Assembly (NCBI GenBank): GCA_023266195.1
Contig: JAHFRP010000012.1
Coordinates: forward strand, 1-64,000
Direction: 5' to 3'
DNA from: Sulfuricella sp.
GTDB lineage: Bacteria; Pseudomonadota; Gammaproteobacteria; Burkholderiales; Sulfuricellaceae
Length of the DNA stretch: 64,000 nucleotides
Shown piece after piece: positions 63,965-64,000 of this stretch; position 1 is the first letter of the stretch; each line of letters opens with the position of its first letter. The notes under the pieces were generated by a model. It saw only the letters and a list, made by a program, of their open reading frames with translations. It made no database searches and was not told the origin of the DNA. A program made the translations under genes and the position numbers.

Positions 63965-64000
63965 CATGTAGGTCGGTTCAAGCGTAGCGGAACCGACAAA
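63965..64000. repeat. Partial palindromic repeat at window end
   Basis: CATGTAGGTCGGTTCAAGCG then GGAACCGACAAA: the start of a hairpin repeat, similar in outline to the CATGTAGGTTGGGTTAG family at 38854 and 45109, cut by the window edge. Confidence 0.5.

Overview
The window looks like the chromosome of a GC-rich, chemolithoautotrophic betaproteobacterium, most like the Nitrosomonadales/Gallionellales/Sulfuricellales group. The reasons are a form II RuBisCO operon (cbbM-cbbQ-cbbO) with a CbbR-type regulator, a five-gene Calvin/glycolysis operon (transketolase, GAPDH, PGK, pyruvate kinase, class II aldolase), a thiD-thiE-hemL operon, a PilU-type ATPase, and many intergenic palindromic repeats typical of that group. 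Species cannot be named from the sequence alone. I see no rRNA or tRNA genes and no CRISPR array.

Layout. 1-9.6 kb: the start of an ISL3-like transposase cut by the window edge; hemL-thiE-thiD; a three-gene operon of poorly known envelope proteins (Zn-phospholipase-C-like, DUF2914-like secreted protein, membrane protein); an AT-richer orphan lipoprotein gene; pilU; and a small unknown gene split by two G-run frameshifts. 9.6-20.8 kb: MbfA-like iron exporter, rhodanese, metH, mutarotase, YceH, a DUF4124/glutaredoxin protein, oligopeptidase A and a gamma-carbonic anhydrase. metH and prlC each carry an in-frame palindromic repeat. 21.1-26.4 kb: a Type III restriction-modification operon, mod-mntA-hepT-res. 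Its mod gene has a CAGC tetranucleotide tract that shifts the frame, so it looks phase variable and is OFF as read here, and an MntA/HepT toxin-antitoxin pair sits between mod and res. 26.4-30.7 kb: phosphoglucomutase, a repeat-filled gap, 6-phosphofructokinase and an AlkD-like protein.

30.8-46.7 kb is the carbon-fixation region. cbbM with its activase genes cbbQ and cbbO, then purC, a divergent cbbR, and the tkt-gap-pgk-pyk-fba operon, in which every gene junction holds a palindromic repeat. An inositol-monophosphatase-family gene and a thioredoxin-fold gene lie upstream of it. 46.8-51.0 kb: rsmE, followed by a small putative defence island made of a stand-alone reverse transcriptase (YIDD motif, long helical C-terminus) convergent with a PIN-domain nuclease and an HTH-ImmA metallopeptidase gene. 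51.2-64 kb: argA, yggX, and a polyphosphate cluster (ppk1, an EAL-CBS-GGDEF signalling protein, an unknown gene, ppx, phoU), then rpiA, a lysine/alanine-rich protein with a ribbon-helix-helix-like tail, ilvA and a secreted protein of unknown function.

The most interesting material is the phase-variable Type III R-M operon with an embedded toxin-antitoxin pair, and the reverse transcriptase/PIN/ImmA island. Both are accessory defence loci inserted between housekeeping genes.
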